NCBI GenBank assembly: GCA_019054805.1
Contig: JAHQIY010000013.1
Location: forward strand, 868,001 to 932,000
Origin: Brachionus manjavacas
Lineage: Eukaryota > Rotifera > Eurotatoria > Ploima > Brachionidae
DNA length: 64,000 nt
Direction: 5' to 3'
Shown here piece by piece: positions 13,001 to 24,000 of the stretch. The notes beneath the pieces are model-generated. The model saw only the letters and a list, made by a program, of their open reading frames with translations, had not been told where the DNA came from and did not search any database. Positions within the stretch are counted from its first letter, which is position 1. Every line of letters starts with the position of its first letter. The position numbers were made by a program, and so were the translations under genes.

Positions 13001-15056
13001 TATTCTGAAGGAGCTTAAGCTCGATAAGTAAATAAATAATCAAATAAAAAGGCTATGTAAACATGTGTCACATGTAAAACCCTATTTCAAAAAATATCTT
13101 TTTAACTTTATTTTTATTAGATTTTATTTTGTCTAACTTTATGTTTTATTATATTATTTTTTCAATTTATTCTGAAGGAGCTCTAGCTCGGTACTAAATA
13201 AATAAAAGTTTAATATAGTGAAATATCTTTCAAACAGAAAATGGGGTCTGAAACCAAAAACATTAGGTAATTTTTACAGATTTTCGATGGGATCAAACAA
13301 TTATCAAAAGATCATTCTTTTCCTCGTTTAAATTCATTCTCAGAAAAAAATATAAAAAAAATACAAATTATTCAGAATTCAGCAGTTGGATCTATTTTAA
13401 AGCTGAAAAATGATACTTCCTCCAATATTGGGGCATTGTGAATTTTGGAACAAAGAACAAAAAATTTTAAAATGAAATAATTTTTAACTATGAGTTTAAA
13501 AATTGTTCTGCAACATGTATCAGCTGATACAAACCTTGTAGCACCCAAATCTCTAAAAGGACTCAGCAAGTCTGCAAAGCACTAAATGTATTAGAAAATC
13601 ATAAAAATTAAACTAAATTTGGGTGGTACAAAGTTTGTGCCAGCTGATACATTTTGCACAATAATTTTTTAACTTAAAATTTACAAGTTATTTCATTTTA
13701 AATTTTTTTTTGTTCTTTGTTCCAAAATTCACAATGCCCCAATATTATGCACCAAGAGGCCTTCCATAAACTTAAACTACTAACAGTCTAAAATCAGCAA
13801 AGCAAAATTTTTGATCCAATTTCAAAATTTCAAAAATGCTCAAAATATTTTAAATGCGTCATTTCATCATTTGCACTTGCCCTCTTTTTTACAATTTAAA
13901 AAATATGGCATTTGAAGCTTAAATAATTCTGAAATCTGCAGTGCAATCATTTACGCATTTAATAAATTTTGAAAATGTTTGAAATTTTTCTTTGCTCAAA
14001 AATCGACTTTTTGAGTTGAGTGAGAGATATGTTAAAACAGGATCGAGTCATTCAGTTTCATTGATTGCTAGACTGGTGGAAGAACATAAAGAAGGTTTTG
14101 AAACAAGATATATCGAATATCCAACTCCATTGTGTAATCGCTAACTAACAATTTCTTATTTCTTCAACTTATCTATAAATTTTCTTTGTATTATTTTCCT
14201 TTTTTTTTCTTTTTTTCTATTTTTTATTTTGAAGAAACATTAGCTCGGTACAGATAAACAAATAAATACATTTTCATTTAGTAATAAATTCCCTATTTCT
14301 AATAAAGTATTAAATTATTTTTGTACTAAATCCAAAGTCTTAAATTGGCTTAATACATCAATCGGAAAAAATTACATTAAATTTAGCGATTCCGCCTTGT
14401 AATGGCTTGCTATCTGCTCTTATCCATGATATGTTTGGTTTTGGGTAGCCCTGGGCCATGCAGTCTAAATTAAAGCTCTCACCAATATCAACTTCGACGT
14501 CTTTGGTCGAAGATTCCAAAATAATAGGCTCACCTTTTTTTGAATACATTTAAAAAAAAATAATTAAATTCGGGTAGAATTACTGTGCACATCTAGATAT
14601 CTGGTAAGGCTGACTTCTTCCTCGCCTGTGTCTGCCAGGAAACAAGTTAAGTTGCCGATGTCATCTCGGTCTAAAGGGTCGAAGTGCAGATACCAGTCTT
14701 GGCTGTTTAGCTCGTGGTGTGCCCAAAGTCTCTGGATTGGATTTTTGAACTGGAAAACATCATTGTTGGTGGCCAAATAAAATATTTTGCCATCGTTCTG
14801 TCGATGCAGTCTCCAGCTCACACTCTTCCTATTGCCGGGCGTTAGTTGAACAACAGTGCATTTGGCTGTCATTGATTCACCTGCTCTGGGAACAATAGGA
14901 TCGAATATGATCCCATCTTTGTCCCTCATGTCAAACCTGGGTATTATCTCACATTGAAGGATTGCTTAGAAAAGACTCTATTGAAGATGGGATTTAGATT
15001 TTTTAGAAGATGGTATTACCAAGCGACATCAGTGTCGACAAAAGCACAGCGATCAT
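10050..15056 (-). CDS. Secreted protein with three immunoglobulin domains
   Basis: Six exons: 15056-15020, 14964-14584, 14533-14376, 10688-10574, 10521-10183 and 10123-10050. They join in phase to 1104 nt, 367 residues. The N-terminus (MIAVLLSTLMSLG) is a short signal peptide. Ig1 lies in exon 2 (Cys in AKCTVV, Trp in VSWRLH, Cys in NLTCFL). Ig2 is split by the 3.7-kb intron (LDCMAQGYPKPNISW in exon 3; HDRGVYKCIATN in exon 4). Ig3 is in exon 5 (MECYAHGYPAPRLSW), where the expected second core Cys is Val (GTYVLRAT) and an extra CTDC motif appears before it. A short tail (GCRSPPKLN) follows, with no membrane segment. The family is likely cell-adhesion or neuronal secreted Ig proteins; no exact orthologue can be named. 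The large intron is loaded with MULE and LINE debris. Confidence 0.85.
11550..11600 (-). repeat. LINE family 1 3'-tail remnant, inverted
   Basis: TCTGTACCGAGCTAGAGCTC followed by CTTTAG is the reverse complement of the tail seen at 13160 and 14220. It retains the self-complementary core GAGCT-CT-AGCTC. It is intronic to the Ig gene. Confidence 0.7.
11900..12290 (-). pseudogene. MULE-type transposase C-terminal relic
   Basis: The minus-strand frame near 12280-12060 reads YIGIVDPKDENCSRVVP, FPPSYWNLRKRI, GLPRSNNSLEA and DVGSHPNVNKL. After a break at 12070 it continues QHLTDVLIEQISGMVYP. The R-[ST]-N-N-S/P-[LV]-E-[AG] motif followed by SHPN is typical of the C-terminal region of MULE-like transposases with FLYWCH-type N-termini. 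Trp has become Arg in LEARHK. No catalytic core is present. Confidence 0.7.
13000..13205 (+). repeat. Two LINE family 1 3'-tail remnants in tandem orientation
   Basis: TATTCTGAAGGAGCTTAAGC (13000) and TATTCTGAAGGAGCTCTAGC (13160) each end in TAAATAAATAA. They are tail-only, severely 5'-truncated copies lying just 5' of the larger LINE copy. Confidence 0.75.
13430..13740. mobile_element. Foldback element, 311 bp, inserted in LINE
   Basis: The ends are GGGGCATTGTGAATTTTGGA and its reverse complement, flanked by AATATT on both sides (13424-13429 and 13741-13746). The overlap of the flanking C residues with the terminal G/C run allows a 6- to 8-bp duplication. The interior contains TGTATCAGCTGATACA, a 16-bp perfect palindrome. 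A half copy lies at 61759-61865. Confidence 0.85.
13796..13997. mobile_element. Foldback element, about 200 bp, inserted in LINE
   Basis: The ends are AGCAAAG and CTTTGCT with extended imperfect complementarity (AAATGCGT against ACGCATTT). AAAATC flanks both sides (13790-13795 and about 13999-14004) and reading across one copy restores the LINE frame. It has no open frame. Confidence 0.75.
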
Positions 15057-16331
15057 TTTGGTTAATTTAATTTAAAAAAAAAGTTGGACTTTTTTCTAAA
15101 AGAAGGTTTTGCCCTATTTTATAATTGACGTTTTTTTTAGAGGTAAATCGGTCAGGTAGACAAGCCAATAATTTTGTCTTATTTACTCTAAAAAATTTTG
15201 ACCATAAATTAAGGAAAATTTTTATTAATTAGGCAAGTTATTTAATACATTCATTTACAATTTAAAATAAATTATTTGATTAAAGAATAAAAATTTTAGA
15301 TTATTGAGTTTTTTTTTCTTTAATTAAAAGATCAGTAAAATCACTGAATTAGAAAAATTAAGATTTTTTTGTTTCAAAATTTCACATATTTACCTTAGAC
15401 AATTAATTAAAAATTAACTGTTAATCAGCATAGAGGCAAATTGAATTTAATAATTTAAATAAAAATAATAGTTAGAAGAAGGTTTTAAAGTAATTTTTAT
15501 TTTTGAATTTTACAGCAGAATTTTCAAATAAAATATTCCATGTTAGATTGAATTTTTTATATTCGCAAATATTTTGAGCATTTTTGAAAATTTTACTTTT
15601 TAATTTTTTTTTGAAGATTTTATGGCACTGTAAAAGTTTAAAAATTGCACCCTGTTACCCCTATTATTTGGTATGGAATGAAAAACATATAACTTAATTA
15701 AACATGTGTTCTTGAAGAAGAGATTCAGCGCTATTATTAGTGATGTTGGTTTTGCTTGGTTTTGTGGTTAGCTAATTTTCGTTAACCAAAAATTCGGTTT
15801 ATAGACTTTATTTTTAGTTATTTAATTTAATTCAAGACGAAAACATCTGTTTTCAACTTTAATTTTTTATTAGCTTATTTACTCTATTTTTTTTTTTTTT
15901 TTTTTTTTTTTAAATAATAAATAAAACATCTGTTAATTTTTCTTTTAGACGTTTTTGATCTAAAAGTTGTTTATAATTGTAACTAAAATTAAAGGGATCT
16001 GAATTGTAAGAAGAGGGATGGCTCGTTGAACAAAATAAACAAATCAATCTCTCTTTAAAAATTGAATTGATTTTCTCAAGAAGCTCCTTAAACTTTTTCA
16101 CAAACCCATTGTTTTACAACAATTCTAATTTGTATCGATTATTTAATCATAAATTAATTTTCGAAGCTAACCCGTTAGCTGACAAAATCTGTACTGAGTT
16201 TTTTTTTTTGGTCAACGAATTTTGGCTAAATTTTAATTTCATTAATGTTTAAATATAAGGAATCCTTTTATTTCCTTAATTTATTACAATATTAATAGCT
16301 AATAATTTTTTAAAATTTACTAGTCAGAAAA
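15057..16331. other. Intergenic stretch, no gene firmly supported
   Basis: AT-rich with a T-run at 15886-15910. A minus-strand frame at 15910-16101 contains RLICLFCSTSHPSSY, which may be a transposon remnant, but I cannot place it in a family. Confidence 0.35.
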
Positions 16332-17080
16332 ATGAATCATAATCCAAATAGGATAACAAGGAAAAAAATGAACAGGACATTATCAGCTCCAACTTGTCCA
16401 AGAAAAACTCTTGATTCGAATACAAGTGCAAGTGAACATAGTCAGCAATATTTAGCAAGTTCCTTAATGAATTCTGATACAGCTACTGGAAACCAAGCAT
16501 TAGAATCAAGTTTAAATTGTGGAGCTAACTTAGATCTAAACCCTAACTCATTTTTTAAGCAAGCTGAAAAAAAAATATCGCAATCAAGCTTTCAAAGTTC
16601 TTCAATGCATTGAGTGTGAAAAGATAGAAAAAGAAAAGTATTTTTCGGCATCGACGTCAAAAACAAATATAGACTTACATTTAGAGCCAATTCATGAAAT
16701 ATTGTTGCCAAAAAAAAAGAAAATTAGGAGAAGAAAATTTAATCAAAACTGATACGATTCTTCTCTTTCTCATTATTTTCGCTTTTTTGCCATTTAATAT
16801 TACATACAAACATTTCATACAGTTTTGTCGGATACTAAACACAGATTATGTATTTCCTACTAAGGTTCGAATAAAATCTACAATGAATGATGTCTATTCA
16901 ATTCAAAAGAATAAAACTTTTGAATATTCTAAAATCAATTCATTTAAAAAGTTTAACAAATGATAGCTGGACACCATGTCAGAATTATACGTATTTTTCC
17001 ATTACAAGACATTATCTAGAAAACTTTACGTTCAGATCATTTGCTTTGGGGAATGATTTTTTGCAAATGTTTTAGCTTAG
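16332..17080 (+). pseudogene. hAT-like transposase relic
   Basis: The frame begins MNHNPNRITRKKMN and shifts within a poly-A run near 16570 to KYRNQAFKVLQCIECEK. Further on, FCRILNTDYVFPTKVRIKS is followed, after another frameshift near 16945, by LTNDSWTPCQNYTYFSIT and HYLENFTFRSFALG. The block L-T-x-D-x-W-T-(x)5-Y-x-S-[IV]-T-x-H is a hallmark of the catalytic region of hAT/ZBED transposases. The C-terminal dimerisation part is missing here; another hAT C-terminus lies at 53250-53440. Confidence 0.75.
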
Positions 17081-18076
17081 GTTTTAGAAAATAATTGTAA
17101 TAATAATAACAAGGTTTTACCTGTTGCTCCGCTGCCAGAATAATAAAAATAAAGGAAAAAGAAATTAGTATTGATTATTTAATTGATTGATTTATTTTAT
17201 TTATTATACTGAAAAATTCTTATTAAAAATTGATTTTAAAATTTTTTTTTCATAAGTGTTGATTAAATGATTTAATGAATATTTCAAACTTTTTTTCTTT
17301 TTGATTGTTTTTTTGTTCATTATTTCGTCAAGTCGGCTATTTCTCTTTTTCAATCTTTGTCTGATTTTTCAAAAAACATACAATTTAACATCTTTGTTGA
17401 TCAGTTAGTTTACTTTTACACATTTTTTTTGTCAGATTTTCAGATAGTCTTACTTTTAAAAGGCTATTATTTGAAAAAATTCATAGTTAACGATTTTTTT
17501 AACTTGATTCTAACTTTTTGTGACATACTGTTCAAACAACATTTCTTGTAAGAAAAACTTGAATGTATGAATTTCAATGAATGTTTTTTTCTTTTCTTAA
17601 TTTTTTAATTAAAATTTTCTTTTAAGTTGTAAAAAAATTAATAAATATTATGTAAACTAAAAAAATGGATTAAGACAATTATAAAAGCACAATATTCAAA
17701 TATTGATGTTAGTTATCGTAAGTATATGCATGAAAATTTTACTTTTTTCACACATTTGGGTTTAAATAACTAAACTTGAAGTGGCGCGTGTTGCAGCAAA
17801 ATAAAAGTAGTTGTAACTTGAAATTAAATAAATGCAAACTTAAGTTTGCAATTGTGGTTGGGATGCCACACTGGCCATAAAAAAAAATTACTGTTTGACT
17901 CAAAATTAAAGCTAATCTGGTTCGCCAAAAGTTTTCTAATATTTTCAGATACAGTTATTAATGAATACTTTTGTCTATTCTGGGATACCCGGTTTAGTTC
18001 CTTAATAAATTTTATTCAAATTATTGAAAAACAAAATAAATATTAATATAAAAATTTTATTAATTCTTTCCTTCAA
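17081..18076. other. AT-rich intergenic stretch, no gene seen
   Basis: There is nothing recognisable between the hAT relic and the 3' end of the PLAT gene. Several open frames occur, but they consist of low-complexity Phe/Leu/Lys-rich sequence. Confidence 0.4.
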
Positions 18077-21000
18077 TTAATTAGTGAGAGCATTACTAAG
18101 TTTGAGTATTTTTTCAGTTTGGCGATCTTCTCTATTGCGATCTAACCATTTATTGCACTCAAAGACATGTATCAGGTTTTCATTGACGCTTTCAGAGCTA
18201 TTCAATTCGGTTGTTATTTCTTCAATAGGCTGGGTAGATTTAGAAATTTTAGACTCGTAAAGACTGATCAATCGATTATCAATCGCTTTGATCGATTTGT
18301 CAAAGCTTTCCAGGGTGCGTATGTTGCTTATATCTGAATTTTTGGAATAATTAATGCTCATGAGCCAATTCATGCTCATCTCAATCTTGGCATTGGCAGA
18401 TTTTTCTGATTCAGGATTTTTACTTTGACTCAAATTTTTGTCAAATTTAACATGTTTTTTCATCATGTCACGTCTTGTTCTAGGTGATGCTGACGTCTTC
18501 AAAATGGACACAGTCGAAGTTGATTCATTTAATTCAGCATTTTTTTCTTCTTGGTTTTGAGAATGTTTATAGATTTGTCTTTTCATATTGGCGCTTATAG
18601 ACCTATTTCTTTTTGGGCCGATTGTCTTCGTATGTCGATTGAGCTCGGCACTTTTGGCTCGTCTTGGCTTTTTTTGATCCAATTTTTCCAAATCTTCTGG
18701 TTTTAGTTCTTTGATGCGAATTTTTTTTCGAATTTTGTCCAAGTGCTGATAAAGCTCTGTGTTTTGTTTGGATTCGTCACCCGAAATGGTTGTGCTCATT
18801 ACCCTTACCAAAACCTTGTTAAAAATTTAACAAAAAATTAGCTTTTCCTCAAATAAAAGCAAAATCTTACCGCATCTAGAAACCATTCTGGTGATCTACC
18901 GCTATTGTCGTGACCAATTCTGACCATTTTTAAACTTCCTATATCTTCATCAAGAATCTAGAACAAAAACGTTTAAATGAGAATGAGTTTTTTTAAATAG
19001 GTTTTTTTGATCGAAAAATTAGATATAGAAAAATTTTTGCCAGAAATATTTTTTGAGTGAATTTATTTTCAGATATATTAGAAAACGTAATTTACCTGTC
19101 AACAAATTTTTTTATTTTTTTACCTGAATGAAAAAATTATTTTTAATCACGTAAATGTCAATAATCAAAAGAATAAAAATAGAAACAATTCAAAGACCAT
19201 AATAATTGAAACAAATTAATTAAGCCGAATTAATGAAGTGAAACCATAATTAAAAATTAATCCTAAATCTTTATTTAAAATGCACTTGTTTCTTACTAAA
19301 CTCCTTTTACTTTTCATAAACAAAACTACCTTAATACACTTAAAACTTTTGAAAAAAAATGTCTGAAAAGTTTTATCTTGGACAACTTTTCAACAACTTT
19401 GACGAATTTATCCAAACTTTAAATGAATATTCAAAACAAAGCTATTCGATTTGGACAACCGTTAGTAGCCGAAAACTTGAAGACAACAATTTTAAATATC
19501 TTGAAATCAAGTGTATCCATCACAGGGAGATAAATGATATAACATCAAAAAGTACTGGTATACGACCCTAACATAGCGTTAAATTATGTAAAATTTGTTG
19601 TTTATCATGTGAATCTAAGAATATAGTTTGTGATAATTGTTCTTGTATTTTTCATTTAAAATGTGTTGATAGAACTTATGCTCCAAAACAAAAAATGGAT
19701 TTGTAATGAATGTGCTAATTGATTTATCTTTTTTTTTATCTGAAAATAAACTTTTTTTTAATTCACTTACAGATATTTTATCTGATTTTCTTTTTGTTTA
19801 TTTACAGATAATTTACGTGAAAATAAACGTATTCATATTTTTTCTGATTATTTTTTTTATGAAATTCAGTACAGAGTATCATGACTTTATTTATTTGACG
19901 ATTAGTAGCTCATATTGGTAAAGTGCAATTGGAAAGATTGAAAAAATGAAATTTTTCTTATCAAATTTTTTAGTTGTGCCTAAAACGCGGAAAATTTATT
20001 AGAAATTTATTCATCTTACTTTATAGATTAACATTTTTTTATATTTTAAGAAAGTGACAAGATCTTCAGCAAAGAGAAGGAAGCATTCATAATTGGTTTT
20101 ACTTTTTTTTTGAATAAAATTAATAAATCAAAATAATTAATAAAATAAAAATAATAATAAATTAATTAATTTGTCAAATTTAATTACTTTTATATTTATT
20201 TTATTTAATTTTGAAATTATTTTTTTTTAAATTTTGACCTATGAGGTCTATACAAGTTTTTTTGTCAAAAAATAATAATAATAATAATAAAAATAAATGT
20301 AATTATGGCCCGGATAGTCAAATGGTTTGGGTGTTAGTAATGCAAGCAGAGGATCGATGGTTCAAAACCCGCGTAAGGTGAAAAAATCTTCAAAATCTTT
20401 GGAGATTAAAATTTAAAATTTTCCAAAAATCTTCTAAAAATGAAAATTTTAATCATTAAAATTTTCATTTGATGCTTGAAATCGAAAACGATGGTAATTC
20501 TGAAGTAACCAATTTTGATTTATTAATTTCCTTGCAAATAAATTAAAAATTTGTTCCAAAAACATTTTTAAAAAGATAAAATTTAGGTAGTTTTGGAAAT
20601 ATTTTTCTATTGCTATGAGTTTTATCTATTCTATCAATTTTCCATGAATTGATACATCATCCTGTTATTTTTTAATAAAGACAAATTTAGTTATTTTAAA
20701 AAAAGCTAAGATCTTCAGTCTGAACATTCGTTTTTAATATCTGAAAATATTTTTCTATTTTTTTAGGCTTTCATTGACCGTACAGTCTCATCAAATAAGT
20801 AGATAAAAAATCAATCTTAAATAAAAAATTATTTTACATGAAAATGGTCAATTTTTCCTCTTTCAAATTCGTTTCTTGCTTTTGAGTTATGCAGTCGATG
20901 TCGCTTGGTGACTCCAGTGGAACCTTTTATCTCAATAAAGACCTTTGAGTCAGTTCCTGCATTTCTCAAATTTCCTGTCATCACCGAAATGTGGTAGATT

Positions 21001-24000
21001 TTTTTAGCTTTAAAAAAAAACATCTTTTTAGAATCAAATTAAAATTTGCAGACTTGTTTATAAGTCACAGTTTTAAGTCTAAGTCACAAAAATTTAAGTC
21101 AAAGTCATAACTTGCACAAAAATTTTTATCAATACCTACTTCATCTGGACCTGTTGAAAGAATTTTTTTCTAATTCTGGTTACATTTACAGACCACATAG
21201 GTCAAGATTAACGGCCAGGAATTTGGAAGCAACTACTTTATTGGTATCAAATATGGATTTATTAAATTTTTGACTTGACTTGAGACTTGTGACTTAAAAA
21301 CAAGTCTGAAAGTTTGAATGAAGTGTTACCACTTTCCGAGCTTTTGGTATGGTGTATTATAACATTTTCATACAAGCTAATTATTGCATTCATACGGCCA
21401 TTTTTTTCCAACCATTTGTCCACTTTGTATGTAAATATTCTATCTGGCTGTTTTGAATAAAACACTTTGATAAACTCTACTTCCCAATTGTGTGCCGTTT
21501 TACGGGAATTATGCGCCAGTCTCAGTTTTTCAGGTGCGCCCAAATCATTGCCACATGTCACCAAGAAGCAATCTTGCTGGTTTTGCTCGAATAAATTTAC
21601 ATACGGTGTGAGAAGATTGAAGACCTGTGACTGATGCTTGGATCCGGTGAATTGAAATTGTACATTGACGTCCCTGCCTGTTAAGGATCGATCTGAGGTT
21701 TTAAAAATAAAGAAATATTCTGTCATATTCTTTATCTTCTCGGTATTGAAAATGTTGTTCAAAGTAAGAATGGCCGAGTTTGAGTAAATTGGTGGTCTGT
21801 GGACTGAAAGCCATTGGTCACATACAAACCGCCACGTTTGCTTCTGTGAAAAGCAAATTATTTCAACAAAGTCTAAGTACCAGCCATCACGGATTGACTT
21901 ACCATTATGCTTTTTGAAAAATTTAAAATTTAAATTCTTCTTAATTTTGTGTGTAAAAAATTTTATCAAAAATATATATTAAAAATTTATTTTTTAATGC
22001 TAAAGTTAATTTTGTCTACCTTGTTAAAGTGTCAAAATTATCTTTTAATAAAATGTCAAAAACACTAAATTTATACTTTATTTAAAAATTTAGAAAATTT
22101 TTTTTGAATAAAATATAAAGTGTAAAAACAGATAAAAAGAGCTTAAAAAAAGAAAACTATTCATTTAAACTGATGAAAAACACATAAAATAAATTCAATG
22201 CCAAAATAAAATGTAATAAATTTTTTTTTTTGTCGCAGAAAGATAGCTACCATAGCGAAACTACATCTAGTCTCGCTCCACAGGTCTCCTGCTGTAGCTT
22301 ATTATTATTATTATTTTAATTATTAAAAAATGGATTTTTAAATCAAAATTTAAGTTTTTTAAAATTGGGTAAATCTTTTGATGAATTAAAAAAATATGTA
22401 GAATAAAAAAGTATATTTTATAGAATAAAAAACAAAAAAATTTTTTAAGTTAAAGAAAAAAAAAATCATGTCTTTTTTTAATAAAAGACACAATTCAGGA
22501 TTTTTAACTTCCTCAGCACACATTCGGCTTCTTTTGTCAGATTCAGCTATTTCATTATTTAATGAAAGACCAGCTGAAGATTGGATAGGACTAAATGGAG
22601 CATTAACAACTGGAGCTTCAGGAGCATCTACTTCAAAATTTTTTCTTTAACTTTGGTTTGAATTGGAATCCAATTAAACTCAGGCAATGTAGCGAGTCAT
22701 AAATAATCAATTATCTGCATATTAACTCAATTGCCTCATCTATGATTGATTAGGACTGGAAGAACAATTCCTTAAAACTGGTTTCACACCGGATTTTGGC
22801 AAAAGCGGTTTTTGAACCAGTTTCAAATTATGTTTATTGAAGTGAAAAATTTTATTTAAGTAAGAATAATTTTTTTTTTGTTTTTAACTTTTAAATTTTT
22901 AACACCTTTATTAGATGTAATCGATTTAACTTATTTTTAAAAAATTGAATAATACGAATCATAAGATTAGTTTTTAAAATAATTATTAATAAAATTAACT
23001 TAATGCTCGTTTCTTACGGTTATTGGGTTATCATATTTTTAATTTTTTTAGTTAAAAAATTTTTTTTATTTAATTAAAGATCTTTTTCTGAAAAAAAGTC
23101 TATTCAAGTTAAGATATTGACGAAACATGTTTTGATCAAGATAGTATTACTCAAGCAAACTCTTTGATCGGTTCTCCTCTAAAGTGGCGACAAAATATAA
23201 GCTTTATTTGGGGTTATAAAGTTAGTTGAGATTTAAAAAAAAATTAAAAATATTTTTTTAAATTAAAGGTTAATTTATCAATTCATTTATTTATTTATAA
23301 ATATTTGGAAAGAATCTCTAGAGATTATTAAAGCATGAATCTTACTTGTGTGCCCCTCCGAACAAACAAAACCGGCTTTAAAATTGGAACCGGTCTACCA
23401 GCCCTATTAAAATCTATAATTAATACTTTAAAAAGCAAATTTTTTATATTCTATATTTACGCTTTTCTTTCGTTGAAAAACGATCACAAAAATTGAAATG
23501 TATTTATTCATGAGTAGGCAATGAGATTTAACTATTTAAAAACTTGTTCCTTTTTGGTAATTTTAATCATTACATTAAAAATTAAACAGGGTCTGGCGTG
23601 GAGCCCTGGTTCAGGGATTTGGGCTTATTGTATCATTACATTTTTGTTTATAAGTCACAAGTCTCAAGTCACCCAGTCAAACATTTTATAGAGATTTTTT
23701 GTAGTATCTTTAAAAGATTCTTTATAGAATCTCTAAAAATTGGCCTATTTTGAAGAAAAAATAGAGATAAAAAAAAATCATTAATTAAACAAAAAAAATC
23801 TCTGTTTTTTCTCTGTATTCTCTTTAAAATTTTTAATCTGTTCTACCAGTCAAAATACATTTTCTTTATATTATAAACAATAGAATAATATTATTTTTTA
23901 CTGGATATCTAGTTTTATGGCAGCTTTAGTGATCATGATTTCGATCTCTACTATCTAGATCCTTGAAAATTTTCTGAGGCACAAAATCATGTTTATTGAC

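Larger units (their letters stand above)
13310..14270 (+). mobile_element. LINE family 1 copy broken by two nested foldback elements
   Basis: The plus frame reads FFPRLNSFSEKNIKKIQ and SAVGSILKLKNDTSSN, is interrupted at 13430, resumes MHQEAFHKLKLLTV at 13747, is interrupted again at 13796, and resumes NRLFELSERYVKTG, LIARLVEEHKEGFETR and IEYPTPLCNR before a TAA. The 3' tail at 14220-14270 (GAAACATTAGCTCGGTACAG, then AAATAAATACA) defines the tail found alone at many other places in the window. Removing the two insertions would leave one open frame across the joins, so decay postdates integration mainly through the insertions. Confidence 0.85.

Noticed and set aside
15910-16101. Minus-strand frame with a CLFC motif as a zinc-finger gene
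   Set aside because: Only one Cys pair is present, stops lie directly upstream in frame, and it neighbours transposon debris.
20303-20385. Functional tRNA gene
   Set aside because: The A and B boxes are good, but the 3' acceptor strand cannot pair with GCCCGGA and the anticodon arm is poor.
22468-22650. Plus-strand 60-codon frame
   Set aside because: It lies within an intron of the PLAT gene, has no motif and no neighbouring exon that would extend it.
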